From: an uncultured Tateyamaria sp.
GTDB lineage: Bacteria > Pseudomonadota > Alphaproteobacteria > Rhodobacterales > Rhodobacteraceae
Length of the DNA: 64,000 nucleotides
Direction: 5' to 3'
Assembly: GCF_947488715.1 (NCBI RefSeq)
Contig: NZ_CANLAG010000001.1
Span: 186,001 to 250,000 of the forward strand
Of this stretch, positions 50,164-58,807 are shown one piece after another (the first letter of the stretch is position 1; each line of letters opens with the position of its first letter). The notes beneath the pieces were generated by a model. The model saw nothing but the letters and a program-made list of their open reading frames with translations, did no database searches and had not been told where the DNA came from. Both the position numbers and the translations under genes were made by a program.

Positions 50164-50943
50164 TTACAGAACCTTGGCGAGGAATTGCTGACACTCCGCA
50201 GATTGCGGGTTGCCGAACACCTCGTCCGGTGGGCCCTGTTCGGATATTCTGCCTTGATGCAGAAAAATGGCTTTGTTCGAGACTTCGCGCGCAAAGCCCA
50301 TTTCATGTGTGACCACAATCATCGTGCGGCCGTCGTCTGCGAGGTCGTGCATAACGTTCAGCACCTCGCCGACCATTTCCGGGTCCAGCGCCGATGTGGG
50401 TTCATCAAACAGAAGGACCTTGGGGTCCATCGCCAATGTGCGCGCGATGGCGACACGCTGTTGTTGTCCGCCAGACAGCTGGGTGGGGTAATTGTTGCGC
50501 TTGTCTGCGATCCCGACCCGTTCCAGCAATGCCTCGGCACGGCCGCGGGCCTCTGCCTTGGACAGGCCCAGAACGTGCACTGGTCCCTCGATGACGTTCT
50601 CAAGGATGGTCATATGTGCCCACAGGTTGAACCCCTGAAACACCATGCCCAGACGGGCACGTATCGCGCTGAGCGCCTTTTGGTCCGTAACCTTGCGGTC
50701 GCCTGTCCCAACGTCTGACAGCGGCAGGCGGACACCGTCAATCGTGATCTCACCACGGTTCGGTATCTCCAACAGGTTGATGCAGCGCAGAATGGTCGAC
50801 TTGCCCGATCCCGATGCTCCGATCAGCGAAATCACCTCGTGCTCAGTTCCGGAAAAGCTGACGCCCTTGATCACCTCAAGCGCACCATAAGACTTGTGCA
50901 GCCCGTCGACGGTCAGATAGGCGGAGGAGGTGTTATCGAGCAT
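50164..50943 (-). CDS. Polar amino acid ABC transporter ATPase (HisP/OccP type)
   Basis: The 259-residue ATPase has Walker [19 protein letters not shown] (about 42-59), the signature [16 protein letters not shown] and Walker [21 protein letters not shown], with the typical [34 protein letters not shown] insert of the HisP family. It overlaps the hpaI gene by 11 bp, so transport and catabolism genes are one operon. Confidence 0.94.
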   Translation of the reverse strand: MLDNTSSAYLTVDGLHKSYGALEVIKGVSFSGTEHEVISLIGASGSGKSTILRCINLLEIPNRGEITIDGVRLPLSDVGTGDRKVTDQKALSAIRARLGMVFQGFNLWAHMTILENVIEGPVHVLGLSKAEARGRAEALLERVGIADKRNNYPTQLSGGQQQRVAIARTLAMDPKVLLFDEPTSALDPEMVGEVLNVMHDLADDGRTMIVVTHEMGFAREVSNKAIFLHQGRISEQGPPDEVFGNPQSAECQQFLAKVL

Positions 50944-51715
50944 CGGCTGCCTCTTTCGCGTCTGCCGCCAGCGCCCGCAAACCGTTGGCCAGGGTCAGAA
51001 CGTCAATGCCGACAGCGACAAAGCTGGCGTTGTGGGCAATGCACTTTGCGATGAAATCCCAGTCCAGCGTCAGGATGCCGGATGCCTTGCCAGCCGCATG
51101 AATACGGTCCAGCGCATCAAGGACGATAGCGTGGATTTCGGGCGCATCCGCAGTGGGCGCATATCCAAGATCGACAGACAAGTCCGCGGGGCCAATGAAC
51201 ACGCCATCGATGCCTTCAACGGCAAGGATCTCGTCCAGCGCCTCGATCCCTTTTCGGCTTTCCACCTGGATCAGTAGGCAAATCTCTTGGTCCGCTGTGG
51301 TCAGATAGTCGGGGATGGCGGCAAACCGCGATGCACGGCCCAAGGCATAACCAACGCCGCGTATCCCATGCGGGGGATAACGCACCGCACGCACCAGATC
51401 GCGCGCCTGTTCCGCGCTGTCGACCATGGGGATCAGCAGGGTTTGCACCCCGGCATCCAGCACCTGTTTGATCAAATCAGCGTCGCCATTGGGCAACCGC
51501 ACGACCACGTCGCTGTCGCTGGCCTGTAAAATGCCCACCTGATCGGAGATCGAACGCAGGTCATTCGGCGCATGTTCACCGTCAATCAACAGCCAATCGA
51601 ATCCGGCAGTCCCAACGATTTCGGCGGCGTATTGCGTCGCCAGGCCAACCCAGCAACCCATATGCGGACGGTCGCCCTGGATCGCAGCTTTGAACCTGTT
51701 TTTCGGGGCGGGCAT
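50933..51715 (-). CDS. hpaI: 4-hydroxy-2-oxoheptane-1,7-dioate aldolase-like
   Basis: The 260-residue class II HpcH/HpaI aldolase matches E. coli HpaI along its length: [101 protein letters not shown]. It cleaves 4-hydroxy-2-oxo acids to pyruvate and an aldehyde (succinate semialdehyde in the homoprotocatechuate pathway). The ATG at 51715 overlaps the hpaH stop (TGATG). The natural substrate here may differ since no ring-cleavage genes are nearby. Confidence 0.92.
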   Translation of the reverse strand: MPAPKNRFKAAIQGDRPHMGCWVGLATQYAAEIVGTAGFDWLLIDGEHAPNDLRSISDQVGILQASDSDVVVRLPNGDADLIKQVLDAGVQTLLIPMVDSAEQARDLVRAVRYPPHGIRGVGYALGRASRFAAIPDYLTTADQEICLLIQVESRKGIEALDEILAVEGIDGVFIGPADLSVDLGYAPTADAPEIHAIVLDALDRIHAAGKASGILTLDWDFIAKCIAHNASFVAVGIDVLTLANGLRALAADAKEAADAR

Positions 51716-52530
51716 CAGGCGTCCTTTCCGATGGAGCACGTGATCTGGCCCAATGTGCCGAAATCGCATTGGATCGTGTCACCCGGTTTTCCGGCGACGG
51801 GGCGCGTGAAACTGCCGCCCAGAACAAATTCGCCCGCTTCGAGGGATGTTCCAACCGCGTGCAATTGCCGGGTCAGCCAGACAAGGCCGTTGGCCGGATG
51901 CCCGAGAACACCAGCGGACACGCCGGTCTCTTCGATCTTGCCATTGCGGTAGAGGATGCCGGGCACCATCCGCAGGTCGATGTCATCCGGGCGCACGGGC
52001 GTGCCGCCCCAGATAATCCCGGCATTCGCGGCATTGTCCGCAATCGAGTCCATGACGTTGAGCGGCGTGCCCGTTTCCGGATCGCTCAGATGCGCACGAC
52101 AATCGATCACTTCGATTGCGGGGATCACCCATTCGGTCGCATCCAGTACATCAAAGATAGTGACATCAGGACCGGACAAACCGGATTTCAGTTTAAACCC
52201 CAGCTCAACCTCGAACCGGGGAAAGATGAACCGGTCGGGTGCAATCACCGCCCCATCATCGATCACCATCGCATCGGTCAACACGCCGTAGTCCGGCGTA
52301 TCAATACCCACGGCCAATTGCATGGCGCGACTGGTCAGGCCGATCTTGTGACCCACAATCCGTTCACCGCGCGCCAGACGCTGATCCACCCAGGCCGATT
52401 GCACCTTGTAGGCATCATCCATCGAAAAGCCGGGATGCTGCACACTGGGCGCGCGAACAACCTGACGGGTGTGCTCTGCCTCGTCATAGGCGGTTGCAAG
52501 TTGAGTGATCTGGTTAGGGGTCAGGGTCAT
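51715..52530 (-). CDS. hpaH: 2-oxohept-4-ene-1,7-dioate hydratase-like
   Basis: The 271-residue protein aligns well with E. coli HpaH: DDAYKVQSAWVDQRLARGERIVGHKIGLTSRAMQLAVGIDTPDYGVL, FPRFEVELGFKL (metal-binding Glu-x-Glu), WVIPAIEVIDCRAH, DNAANAGIIWGG and VLGGSFTRPVAGKPGDTI. It hydrates a 2-oxo-enoic diacid to the 4-hydroxy-2-oxo acid that HpaI then cleaves. Upstream homoprotocatechuate enzymes (HpaB, D, E, F, G) are not encoded in the window. Confidence 0.92.
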   Translation of the reverse strand: MTLTPNQITQLATAYDEAEHTRQVVRAPSVQHPGFSMDDAYKVQSAWVDQRLARGERIVGHKIGLTSRAMQLAVGIDTPDYGVLTDAMVIDDGAVIAPDRFIFPRFEVELGFKLKSGLSGPDVTIFDVLDATEWVIPAIEVIDCRAHLSDPETGTPLNVMDSIADNAANAGIIWGGTPVRPDDIDLRMVPGILYRNGKIEETGVSAGVLGHPANGLVWLTRQLHAVGTSLEAGEFVLGGSFTRPVAGKPGDTIQCDFGTLGQITCSIGKDA

Positions 52531-52581
52531 GTCATGTCCTAGGTCGCGGTTGAAAGGCGCGGGATGTTCTGCGCGATGGTG

Positions 52582-54024
52582 TCAGGTTTCGGGGAACCAT
52601 CCGCCCACTGCTTTGACCTCGAGAAACTCTTCCAGCCCCCAAGAGCCGCCCTCGCGCCCTGTGCCGGATTGTTTGAACCCGCCAAACGGCGCGCCCTTCG
52701 ACCGGAAGTTGCCATTCATCTCAACCATGCCCGACTTCAACACGCGGGCGACACGGTTGGCACGCACAGGGTCGGTGGTCTGTACATAGTTGGTCAGGCC
52801 GTAAGGGGTGTCGTTCGCGATTTCGATGGCGTCTTCTTCGCTGTCAAATGGCATGATGCACAGGACCGGCCCAAAGATTTCCTGCTGCATCACTTGCATG
52901 TCGTTGGTCACGTCCGCAAAGACGGTGGGGCGCACAAAATACCCGCGGTTCAGGTCCTGCGGGCGTCCGATACCACCTGCAGCAAGGCGCGCGCCTTCCT
53001 TGATGCCGGTGTCGATCATGGCCTGTACCTTGTCGAACTGTGTTTTGTTGACCAACGGGCCGATATGGTCGCCGGGCTTGCCTGCGACATCAACAGTTTG
53101 CCCCTCGGCCACCGCAATGGCTTCGGCGACTGCTTCGTCATAGCGCGCGCGTTCCACCAACATGCGGGTCGGCGCGTTGCACGATTGTCCGGTGTTGTTG
53201 AAGCAGTGCAGCGCACCGCGGCGCACAGCGTCCTTGTCCGCATCTGCGAACACGATGTTCGCCCCTTTGCCACCCAGTTCGAGCGACACGCGCTTGACGG
53301 AATCGGCTGCGTTCTTCGTGATGGCTGTCCCGGCGCGCGTTGATCCGGTGAAGGACACAAAATCCACGTCCGGATGGCCCGAAAGCCGTGTGCCAACACC
53401 AAGGCCGTCGCCATTCACCAGGTTAAACACCCCGGCAGGCACCCCGGCCTCGTGCAGGATTTCCGCAAAGATCATCGATGACATCGGGGATTCCTCGGAC
53501 GGTTTCAAAACCATCGTACAGCCCGCCGCAAGCGCCGCCCCAACCTTGAGCGTCACCTGGTTCAAGGGCCAGTTCCACGGTGTGATCAGCGCACACACCC
53601 CGATGGGCTCATAGATAATCCGGTCGTTTGGCGCGGCATCATTCAGGGGACGCTCAAATTCGAACGCTTCCAGCGCCTCGATATATTCGTCGATATGCAC
53701 GGCACCAATGCCGGTCTGAATGCCGTTGGCAAAATCAATCGGCGCGCCCATCTCTTCGCTCATAGCGGCGGCGATGTCTGCGCTCCGGCTCAGGTAGACC
53801 TCGTGCACCCGGCGCAACAGGGCGAGGCGCTCGGCCTTGGTCGTCGCGCTCCATGCGGGAAATGCTGCCTTGGCTGCGGCGACGGCGGCGTCTGCATCCG
53901 CTGCACTGCCCAGCGTGATGGTGGCAAAGGCTTCTTCTTTCGATGGGTTGATAACAGGGGCATCGGTGCCCCCATTCGTAGAGACCCAAGCGCCATCAAT
54001 ATAGAAACTCCGAGCGTCTTTCAT
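52582..54024 (-). CDS. NAD(P)-dependent aldehyde dehydrogenase
   Basis: The 480-residue enzyme has PWNWPLNQVTLKVGAALAAGCTMVLKPSEESP (cofactor loop), FTGSTRAGTAI, ELGGKGANIVFADAD (catalytic Glu) and NTGQSCNAPTRMLV with the nucleophilic Cys (about residue 280), then EIFGPVLCIMPF. In this operon it could oxidise the aldehyde formed by HpaI or an aminoaldehyde formed by the divergent aminotransferase. AGGAG precedes the ATG at 54024; a longer frame to 54075 is not favoured. Confidence 0.93.
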   Translation of the reverse strand: MKDARSFYIDGAWVSTNGGTDAPVINPSKEEAFATITLGSAADADAAVAAAKAAFPAWSATTKAERLALLRRVHEVYLSRSADIAAAMSEEMGAPIDFANGIQTGIGAVHIDEYIEALEAFEFERPLNDAAPNDRIIYEPIGVCALITPWNWPLNQVTLKVGAALAAGCTMVLKPSEESPMSSMIFAEILHEAGVPAGVFNLVNGDGLGVGTRLSGHPDVDFVSFTGSTRAGTAITKNAADSVKRVSLELGGKGANIVFADADKDAVRRGALHCFNNTGQSCNAPTRMLVERARYDEAVAEAIAVAEGQTVDVAGKPGDHIGPLVNKTQFDKVQAMIDTGIKEGARLAAGGIGRPQDLNRGYFVRPTVFADVTNDMQVMQQEIFGPVLCIMPFDSEEDAIEIANDTPYGLTNYVQTTDPVRANRVARVLKSGMVEMNGNFRSKGAPFGGFKQSGTGREGGSWGLEEFLEVKAVGGWFPET

Positions 54025-54071
54025 CGTCGCGACTCCTGTGTTTTGCCGAAAGGAAACACAGAACCAAAAGA

Positions 54072-54093
54072 GCATAAAATATATAATTTATGC
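54072..54093. promoter_or_regulatory. AT-rich palindrome upstream of the aldehyde dehydrogenase gene
   Basis: GCATAAA and TTTATGC form perfect 7-bp arms around an AT-only centre, 22 bp in all, about 50 bp upstream of the ALDH start. The central CATAAAATATAT sequence also appears in the palindrome before the LysR gene (57580-57599), so it is probably a binding site for that regulator. Confidence 0.6.
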
Positions 54094-54135
54094 GAGTTTC
54101 GTCATTGGATGTATATGCAGCGCGCTCGCGCAGAT

Positions 54136-54193
54136 GTATATTTTGTAGCGATATACGCACAAAGTTTATATTTTATAGACTTATAGCTTTGTG
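54136..54193. promoter_or_regulatory. Further inverted repeats in the ALDH-aminotransferase divergent promoter
   Basis: GTATAT-n9-ATATAC spans 54136-54156. CACAAAG (54158-54164) pairs with CTTTGTG (54187-54193) over a 22-nt AT-rich spacer that contains TTTATATTTTATA, a half-site like those at 54072 and 57580. This is the kind of multi-site layout used by LysR regulators at divergent promoters. Confidence 0.5.
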
Positions 54194-54252
54194 ATTTCTT
54201 AGGCCTGAGAAAATTGCCCCGCAGCCGCCGCACACAGAAAGGTGACCTAGAT

Positions 54253-55449
54253 ATGTCGCTGAACAAAGGCCATCCGATCATGGCGATCCCCGGACCGACC
54301 GTTGTGCCGGACCGCGTGTTGAACGCCATGCACCGCCCCTCGGCCAACATCTACGAAGGTGAGCTGGTCGAGATGACGGATCACCTTCTGGATCAGTTGA
54401 AAAAGGTGGTTCGCACGGACGGTTACGCGGCGATTTATCTGGCCAACGGTCATGGCGCTTGGGAGGCGGCGATCAAGAACACCCTGAACGAGGGCGACAA
54501 GATTGTCGTGCTCAGCAACGGGTTCTTTTCTCACAAATGGGGTGAGGTGGCGGCCACCCATAAATTCGATGTCGAGTATATCGACTATGGTATGGCCTCC
54601 GACGCTGATCCTGCACGGCTCGAAGATGTCCTGCGCGCAGACACGGATGGTCAGATCAAGGCCGTTCTGGCGGTGCAGTCCGAAACGTCTTCCTCTGTGC
54701 GCAACGACATCCCTGCCCTCAGGGCGGCGATTGATGTGGCGGGACATGACGCACTGTTCATGGTGGACTGCATCGCATCTCTGGGCTGTGATCGGTTCGA
54801 GATGGACGCCTGGGGCGTCGATGTCGCTGTGTCTGCCGGGCAGAAGGGGATGATGAACCCTATCGGTCTGTCCTTTGTCTTCTTCAACGAAAAAGCGGAC
54901 GCCGCACGCGCAGGCGCCAATCCCGGCCAATACTGGGACTGGACCGACCGTGCCAAATCCAAATCCTTCTACCCCCGTTGGTCCGGCAGCCCGCCGGGTC
55001 ACCACATGTTCGCACTGCGTGAAACGCTGCAAATGATGGTCGACGAAGAGGGGATGGAGGCCGTGTGGGCGCGGCACGCGACCATATCCCGCGCCGTCTG
55101 GGCAGCCGTTGATGTGTGGGCTGAGGCGGGTGCACTTGCGCTCAACATCGCGGACCCCGCCAAACGCGCTACCGGCGTGACCACGATCAACACCAGCCCC
55201 GGCGTGGCCCACAAGATGCGGCGCTGGTGTCAGGACGAGGCGGGGGTGACCCTTGGCAATTCGCTTGGCTTCCCGCTGGACGAGGTCGAGGACCACTTTC
55301 GCATCGGTCACATGGGGCATCTGAACATTCACATGGTGATGGGTGTGCTGGGTGCGATTGAAACGGCGATGATCGCCCAGAACATCCCGCACGGTGCCGG
55401 AGCGCTCAGCGCAGCCGCCCGTGTCCTCGCCGCGCATCAAGCGGTCTGA
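54253..55449 (+). CDS. Class-V aminotransferase (serine/alanine-glyoxylate type)
   Basis: The 398-residue PLP enzyme starts HPIMAIPGPTVVPDRVLNAM. VLSNGFFSHKWGEVA and VDCIASLGCDRFEMDAWGVDVAVSAGQKGMMNP contain the cofactor Asp and the Schiff-base Lys (SAGQKG, about residue 197). The C-terminus DHFRIGHMGHLNIHMVMGVLGAIETAM is typical of AGXT/SgaA proteins. It may move an amino group from the deacetylated substrate to glyoxylate or pyruvate. The ATG at 54253 is chosen because the earlier frame lacks a ribosome site. It is 21 bp before the deacetylase gene. Confidence 0.9.
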   Translation: MSLNKGHPIMAIPGPTVVPDRVLNAMHRPSANIYEGELVEMTDHLLDQLKKVVRTDGYAAIYLANGHGAWEAAIKNTLNEGDKIVVLSNGFFSHKWGEVAATHKFDVEYIDYGMASDADPARLEDVLRADTDGQIKAVLAVQSETSSSVRNDIPALRAAIDVAGHDALFMVDCIASLGCDRFEMDAWGVDVAVSAGQKGMMNPIGLSFVFFNEKADAARAGANPGQYWDWTDRAKSKSFYPRWSGSPPGHHMFALRETLQMMVDEEGMEAVWARHATISRAVWAAVDVWAEAGALALNIADPAKRATGVTTINTSPGVAHKMRRWCQDEAGVTLGNSLGFPLDEVEDHFRIGHMGHLNIHMVMGVLGAIETAMIAQNIPHGAGALSAAARVLAAHQAV

Positions 55450-55470
55450 ACAAGAACAAAGGAAACCAAC

Positions 55471-56583
55471 ATGACCATCAAGACAGCCTTTGTTTGGGAC
55501 GAAAAATGCTTTTGGCATTTCGGCGGGAACTACGCGCTGCTGGCCCCCGTGGGCGGGCTGGTGCAGCCGATGGTGGCGGGCGGTTTGCCCGAAGCGCCGG
55601 AAACCAAGCGTCGCCTCAAGAACCTGATGGATGTGACGGGACTGTCGGGCGAACTCGACATGATGAGCGCGCCGCCCGCCAGCATGGAAGACTTGGCCCG
55701 TGTCCACCCGCAGACGTACCTCGACACGTTCAAATCGAAATCCGACAATGGCGGCGGTGAGCTTGGCCTGCGCACCCCCTTTGGCCCCGGCGCGTTCGAG
55801 ATCGCGGCCTTGTCCGCAGGCCTTGTGATCAAGGCCATCGAAGTCGTGCAGACCGGGCAGGCCCGCAACGCCTACGCTCTGTCTCGCCCGCCCGGACACC
55901 ACTGCCTGCCAGACTTCCCCAATGGGTTCTGCTTGCTGGCGAACATCGCCATCGCGATCGAGGCCGCGCGTGCGGCGGGTCTGGGCAAGAAGTTCGCCGT
56001 CATCGATTGGGATGTGCATCACGGCAACGGAACCGAGGCGATCTTTCTGGACCGCGATGATGTCCTGACCATCTCCCTCCACCAGGATCGCTGCTATCCC
56101 CATGACACCGGCGGCACCGAGGTCGTCGGCGAGGGGGCTGGCGCGGGTTTCAACATGAACATACCGCTGCCGCCGGGATGCGGGCACAAGGCATACCTCG
56201 ACGCGATGGAACGCTTGGTCCTGCCCAAGCTCAGGGCCTTTGACGCCGATCTCGTCATCATTGCCTGCGGGTTCGACGCCTCGGGCTTTGACCCGCTCGC
56301 CCGCATGATGTGTTCGCCCGAAACTTACAAGATGATGACCCGGCAAGTGATGGAGGTGACAGGCGGCAAACTGGTCGCCGCGCATGAGGGCGGGTATTCA
56401 GAACTATACGTGCCATTCTGCGGTCACGCGATGCTCGAAGAGATGTCAGGCTCCGATATCCGGGCCGACGATCCGCTGCACGCGCGCATCACCGGCCAAC
56501 AACCCGACGCACATGCAGATGCATTTCACCGCGATGTGGTCACCCGTCTGCACGCCGAATTGCAACATGGCGGGGTGCTATAG
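55471..56583 (+). CDS. Histone deacetylase-like amidohydrolase (acetylpolyamine amidohydrolase-like)
   Basis: The 370-residue zinc enzyme of the arginase/HDAC fold has RPPGHHCLPDFPNGFCLLAN, the metal site VIDWDVHHGNGTEAIF (Asp and His), ACGFDASGFDPLARM (third metal Asp) and HEGGYSELYVPF with the catalytic Tyr. Bacterial members remove acetyl groups from polyamines or small acylated amines. Its neighbours, an aminotransferase and an aldehyde dehydrogenase, fit breakdown of an N-acetylated amine. AAGGA precedes the ATG. The 3' end overlaps the LysR gene by 6 bp. Confidence 0.92.
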   Translation: MTIKTAFVWDEKCFWHFGGNYALLAPVGGLVQPMVAGGLPEAPETKRRLKNLMDVTGLSGELDMMSAPPASMEDLARVHPQTYLDTFKSKSDNGGGELGLRTPFGPGAFEIAALSAGLVIKAIEVVQTGQARNAYALSRPPGHHCLPDFPNGFCLLANIAIAIEAARAAGLGKKFAVIDWDVHHGNGTEAIFLDRDDVLTISLHQDRCYPHDTGGTEVVGEGAGAGFNMNIPLPPGCGHKAYLDAMERLVLPKLRAFDADLVIIACGFDASGFDPLARMMCSPETYKMMTRQVMEVTGGKLVAAHEGGYSELYVPFCGHAMLEEMSGSDIRADDPLHARITGQQPDAHADAFHRDVVTRLHAELQHGGVL

Positions 56584-57546
56584 GTCCGGTGCCGGATAGG
56601 TCAGATCGTGAGCATATCGCGGGTCGACCACGGCAAACCGTTCAGACCCAAGATCCACCATGTATTGATGCAGAACCTTGATAAAGGCCGCGACGCTGGC
56701 CGGTTTCTGATCACCGTAAGGGTCAGCGGCAAACAGGGTCGGCTGCCTTATGTCCTCAGAAATTGGCACACGTTTCAGGTTGGGACCATCCGGGCTGGTA
56801 TCCAGCGTGGGCCTTATGTTGAGAACCGAAACACCAAGCCCGTTGGACACCGCCGACCGAACCGTTTCATAAGACCGCGTGCGAAGCCCGATTTTCGGAC
56901 GGCGCGCCACGAGGTCAAACAACGCCAACAGATAGACACGCGTTTCCGGCAGATCCAAAAGGATCAAAGGGTTCTCTGCCAGCGTTTCCAGCGACACAAC
57001 ATCCATCTCGGCGATGGGGTTGTTCCTGTTGACCAAGGCATGTGTCGGGAATTTACAGATCGGTGTCGTCCCACCGCCAAACTCCTGCCCGATGTCATAG
57101 GTTACGACCAGATCGACCTCACCCGTCGCTAACCATGTCCGCAACTCCGTCTGATCACCTTCCAGCAACGTGAATTCCGTACCGCCATGCAGGTCGATAA
57201 ACCGCCGGATCACCTGTGGGATCAGCAGCGCGCCAAACGGCACGAAACACCCAATGCGCAGTGAGGACCCGGAGGCCTGCGAGAACTGCTCCAGCGACCT
57301 CGAAAACTCTTCGCCAGAGGCCAGAAACCGATGCGCAGAAATCAGGAAATTGCGACCAGCAGGGGTCAGGATGACACCGTGACCTTTGCGCCGCGCAAAC
57401 AACTGGGTGCCGGTCACGTCTTCGGCCACATCAATCGCGGCCAATACCGAGGATTGCGAAATCGCAAGCACCTTGCAGGCAGCTGCAATGCTGTCGTGTC
57501 GGGCCACCTCCCTGAGGTACTCAACCTGGCGATATGTCAGTCTCAT
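56578..57546 (-). CDS. LysR-family transcriptional regulator
   Basis: The 322-residue regulator has an N-terminal helix-turn-helix (MRLTYRQVEYLREVARHDSIAAACKVLAISQSSVLAAIDVAEDVTGTQLFARRKGHGVILTPAG, 1-64) and a LysR substrate domain (SSLRIGCFVPFGALLIPQVIRRFIDLHG...). It converges on the deacetylase gene. A 20-bp palindrome lies 34 bp upstream of its start, suggesting autoregulation, and similar sequences lie in the ALDH-aminotransferase promoter. It is the likely controller of the deacetylase/aminotransferase/hpa/ABC unit. Confidence 0.92.
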   Translation of the reverse strand: MRLTYRQVEYLREVARHDSIAAACKVLAISQSSVLAAIDVAEDVTGTQLFARRKGHGVILTPAGRNFLISAHRFLASGEEFSRSLEQFSQASGSSLRIGCFVPFGALLIPQVIRRFIDLHGGTEFTLLEGDQTELRTWLATGEVDLVVTYDIGQEFGGGTTPICKFPTHALVNRNNPIAEMDVVSLETLAENPLILLDLPETRVYLLALFDLVARRPKIGLRTRSYETVRSAVSNGLGVSVLNIRPTLDTSPDGPNLKRVPISEDIRQPTLFAADPYGDQKPASVAAFIKVLHQYMVDLGSERFAVVDPRYAHDLTYPAPDL

Positions 57547-57579
57547 AGGTGCAGAATTACATTTGGTAGCTAACTCATG

Positions 57580-57599
57580 TCAAAAAATATATTTTATGA
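57580..57599. promoter_or_regulatory. Near-perfect AT-rich palindrome upstream of the LysR gene
   Basis: The 20-bp TCAaAAAATATATTTTaTGA is symmetric at all but one position pair. It lies 34 bp before the LysR start and also upstream of the divergent GNAT gene. It shares the CATAAAATATAT core with the site at 54072. Confidence 0.55.
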
Positions 57600-57651
57600 A
57601 CAAGTGCGGATGTGGTTGGGTTAGGAAACCTGTTCAAAAAGGCCCGCCGCC

Positions 57652-58137
57652 ATGATCACATTCCGCGCCCCGAAACCGCAAGACACCGAAACCATCGTCG
57701 CTTTGAACGAAGCCGTTGTGGCTGTCACCAGCCCGATGGACAGCGCCCGATTCCTCCACCTGCTGGATGTCTCGGATTTCTGCATCGTCGCCGAAGACGC
57801 TGGCGCAGTCATTGGCTTTGTCATAGCGATGCAGGACGGCGCGCCCTATGACAACGCGAACTTCTCGTGGTTTTCAGAGCGCCTGAACAAGTTTGTCTAC
57901 ATTGATCGTATCGTGATCGGCGCCGGTGGCCGCGGAAAGGGGTTGGGCAAACAGCTCTATGATCAAGTTTCCGCCGACGCGAAAGCCCAAGGCCGCTTGG
58001 TCATGGCCGCAGAAATGGACCTGGTGCCCCCGAACGAAGGATCGTTGGGGTTTCACAAGAAAAACGGCTTTGTCGCATTGGGTGAACGCACCTATGACAC
58101 CGGCAAAATCGTCTCGATGCAAATCAAAAACCTCTGA
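57652..58137 (+). CDS. GNAT-family N-acetyltransferase
   Basis: The 161-residue acetyltransferase has ITFRAPKPQDTETIVALNEAVV at the start, FCIVAEDAGAVIGFVIAM, and the acetyl-CoA motif YIDRIVIGAGGRGKGLGKQLYDQV (about 83-106; consensus R/Q-x-x-G-x-G/A as GGRGKGLG). GFHKKNGFVALGERTYDTGKIVSMQIK closes the fold. The substrate is unknown. It is divergent from LysR with a weak ribosome site. A small hairpin follows at 58165. Confidence 0.88.
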   Translation: MITFRAPKPQDTETIVALNEAVVAVTSPMDSARFLHLLDVSDFCIVAEDAGAVIGFVIAMQDGAPYDNANFSWFSERLNKFVYIDRIVIGAGGRGKGLGKQLYDQVSADAKAQGRLVMAAEMDLVPPNEGSLGFHKKNGFVALGERTYDTGKIVSMQIKNL

Positions 58138-58164
58138 TATTTTGCACTTCTAACACTCGATCTT

Positions 58165-58179
58165 CGAGAACGATTCTCG
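58165..58179 (+). terminator. Short hairpin after the GNAT gene
   Basis: CGAGAA pairs with TTCTCG around a 3-nt loop, followed by TTTGCC. It lies 27 bp past the stop codon. The short stem makes it a weak terminator candidate. Confidence 0.4.
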
Positions 58180-58193
58180 TTTGCCTTTGCAAT

Positions 58194-58211
58194 CTACCTA
58201 TATGTAAGTAG
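58194..58211. promoter_or_regulatory. TetR operator copy 4 (tautomerase promoter)
   Basis: CTACCTATATGTAAGTAG matches CTACnTACATGTAnGTAG at all but one informative base. It lies 70 bp upstream of the tautomerase start and 14.5 kb from the TetR gene at 43163. Confidence 0.75.
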
Positions 58212-58281
58212 ATATCTAGTTACAGCGTATGAACACACGCCCAACTGACAACGCTGTTTTGAAATTGGAAAGGACACTGCA

Positions 58282-58662
58282 ATGCCATTCACACAGATAT
58301 CCCTCCGCGCAGGCAAATCGCCCGCGTATCACAAGGCGCTGATGGAAGGGATCTATACCGCCATGCGGGACGCAATTGGCATCCCGGAAAATGACCGCTT
58401 TGCAACGATCACCGAGCACAGCCCGAGCTGTTTCAACACCAGCGGCGACTATCTGGGTGTCGACCGGTCCGATGATCTCGTGATGATCCAGATCACGCTT
58501 TTAGCCGGTCGCCCGGTCGAGAAAAAACAGGCCTTGTACGCTGCCATCGCGCGCGAACTTGCAAAGGATCCTGGCGTTCGGAAAGAGGACATTTTCGTTA
58601 ACCTGGTCGAAGTCGCTAAACAGGACTGGTCGCTCGGCAACGGCGTCGCGCAGTACGTCTAG
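58282..58662 (+). CDS. Tautomerase (4-oxalocrotonate tautomerase/MIF superfamily) protein
   Basis: The 126-residue protein begins MPFTQISLRAGKSPAYHKALMEGIYTAMRDAIGIPENDRFATI. After Met removal, Pro would be the N-terminal catalytic base of the superfamily. The second half ALYAAIARELAKDPGVRKEDIFVNLVEVAKQDWSLGNGVAQYV repeats the beta-alpha-beta unit, so this is a two-unit fused member. Tautomerase, isomerase or dehalogenase activity are possible. An operator copy lies upstream. A hairpin with imperfect 9-bp arms (58690-58715) follows. Confidence 0.9.
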   Translation: MPFTQISLRAGKSPAYHKALMEGIYTAMRDAIGIPENDRFATITEHSPSCFNTSGDYLGVDRSDDLVMIQITLLAGRPVEKKQALYAAIARELAKDPGVRKEDIFVNLVEVAKQDWSLGNGVAQYV

Positions 58663-58689
58663 GGGCCAAATCCAAACGAAAAAACGTAT

Positions 58690-58715
58690 CCCGCATCTGA
58701 TAACACAGGTGCGGG
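58690..58715 (+). terminator. Hairpin after the tautomerase gene
   Basis: CCCGCATCT pairs with AGGTGCGGG with one mismatch, 27 bp after the stop codon. No T-tract follows. It is a plausible end of the tautomerase transcript. Confidence 0.45.
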
Positions 58716-58807
58716 CACATTGGCCAAGCTTTCATCCCAGCGGTCGGATTCTCCGCGCGCTCTGAACCCGCAAATATTCCAACGACAATACCGGGGGGAG
58801 CGAGCGG

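Noticed and set aside
54247-56385. A 712-codon minus-strand open frame opposite the aminotransferase and deacetylase genes
   Set aside because: Both plus-strand genes have complete catalytic motifs. The antisense frame has no recognisable domain.
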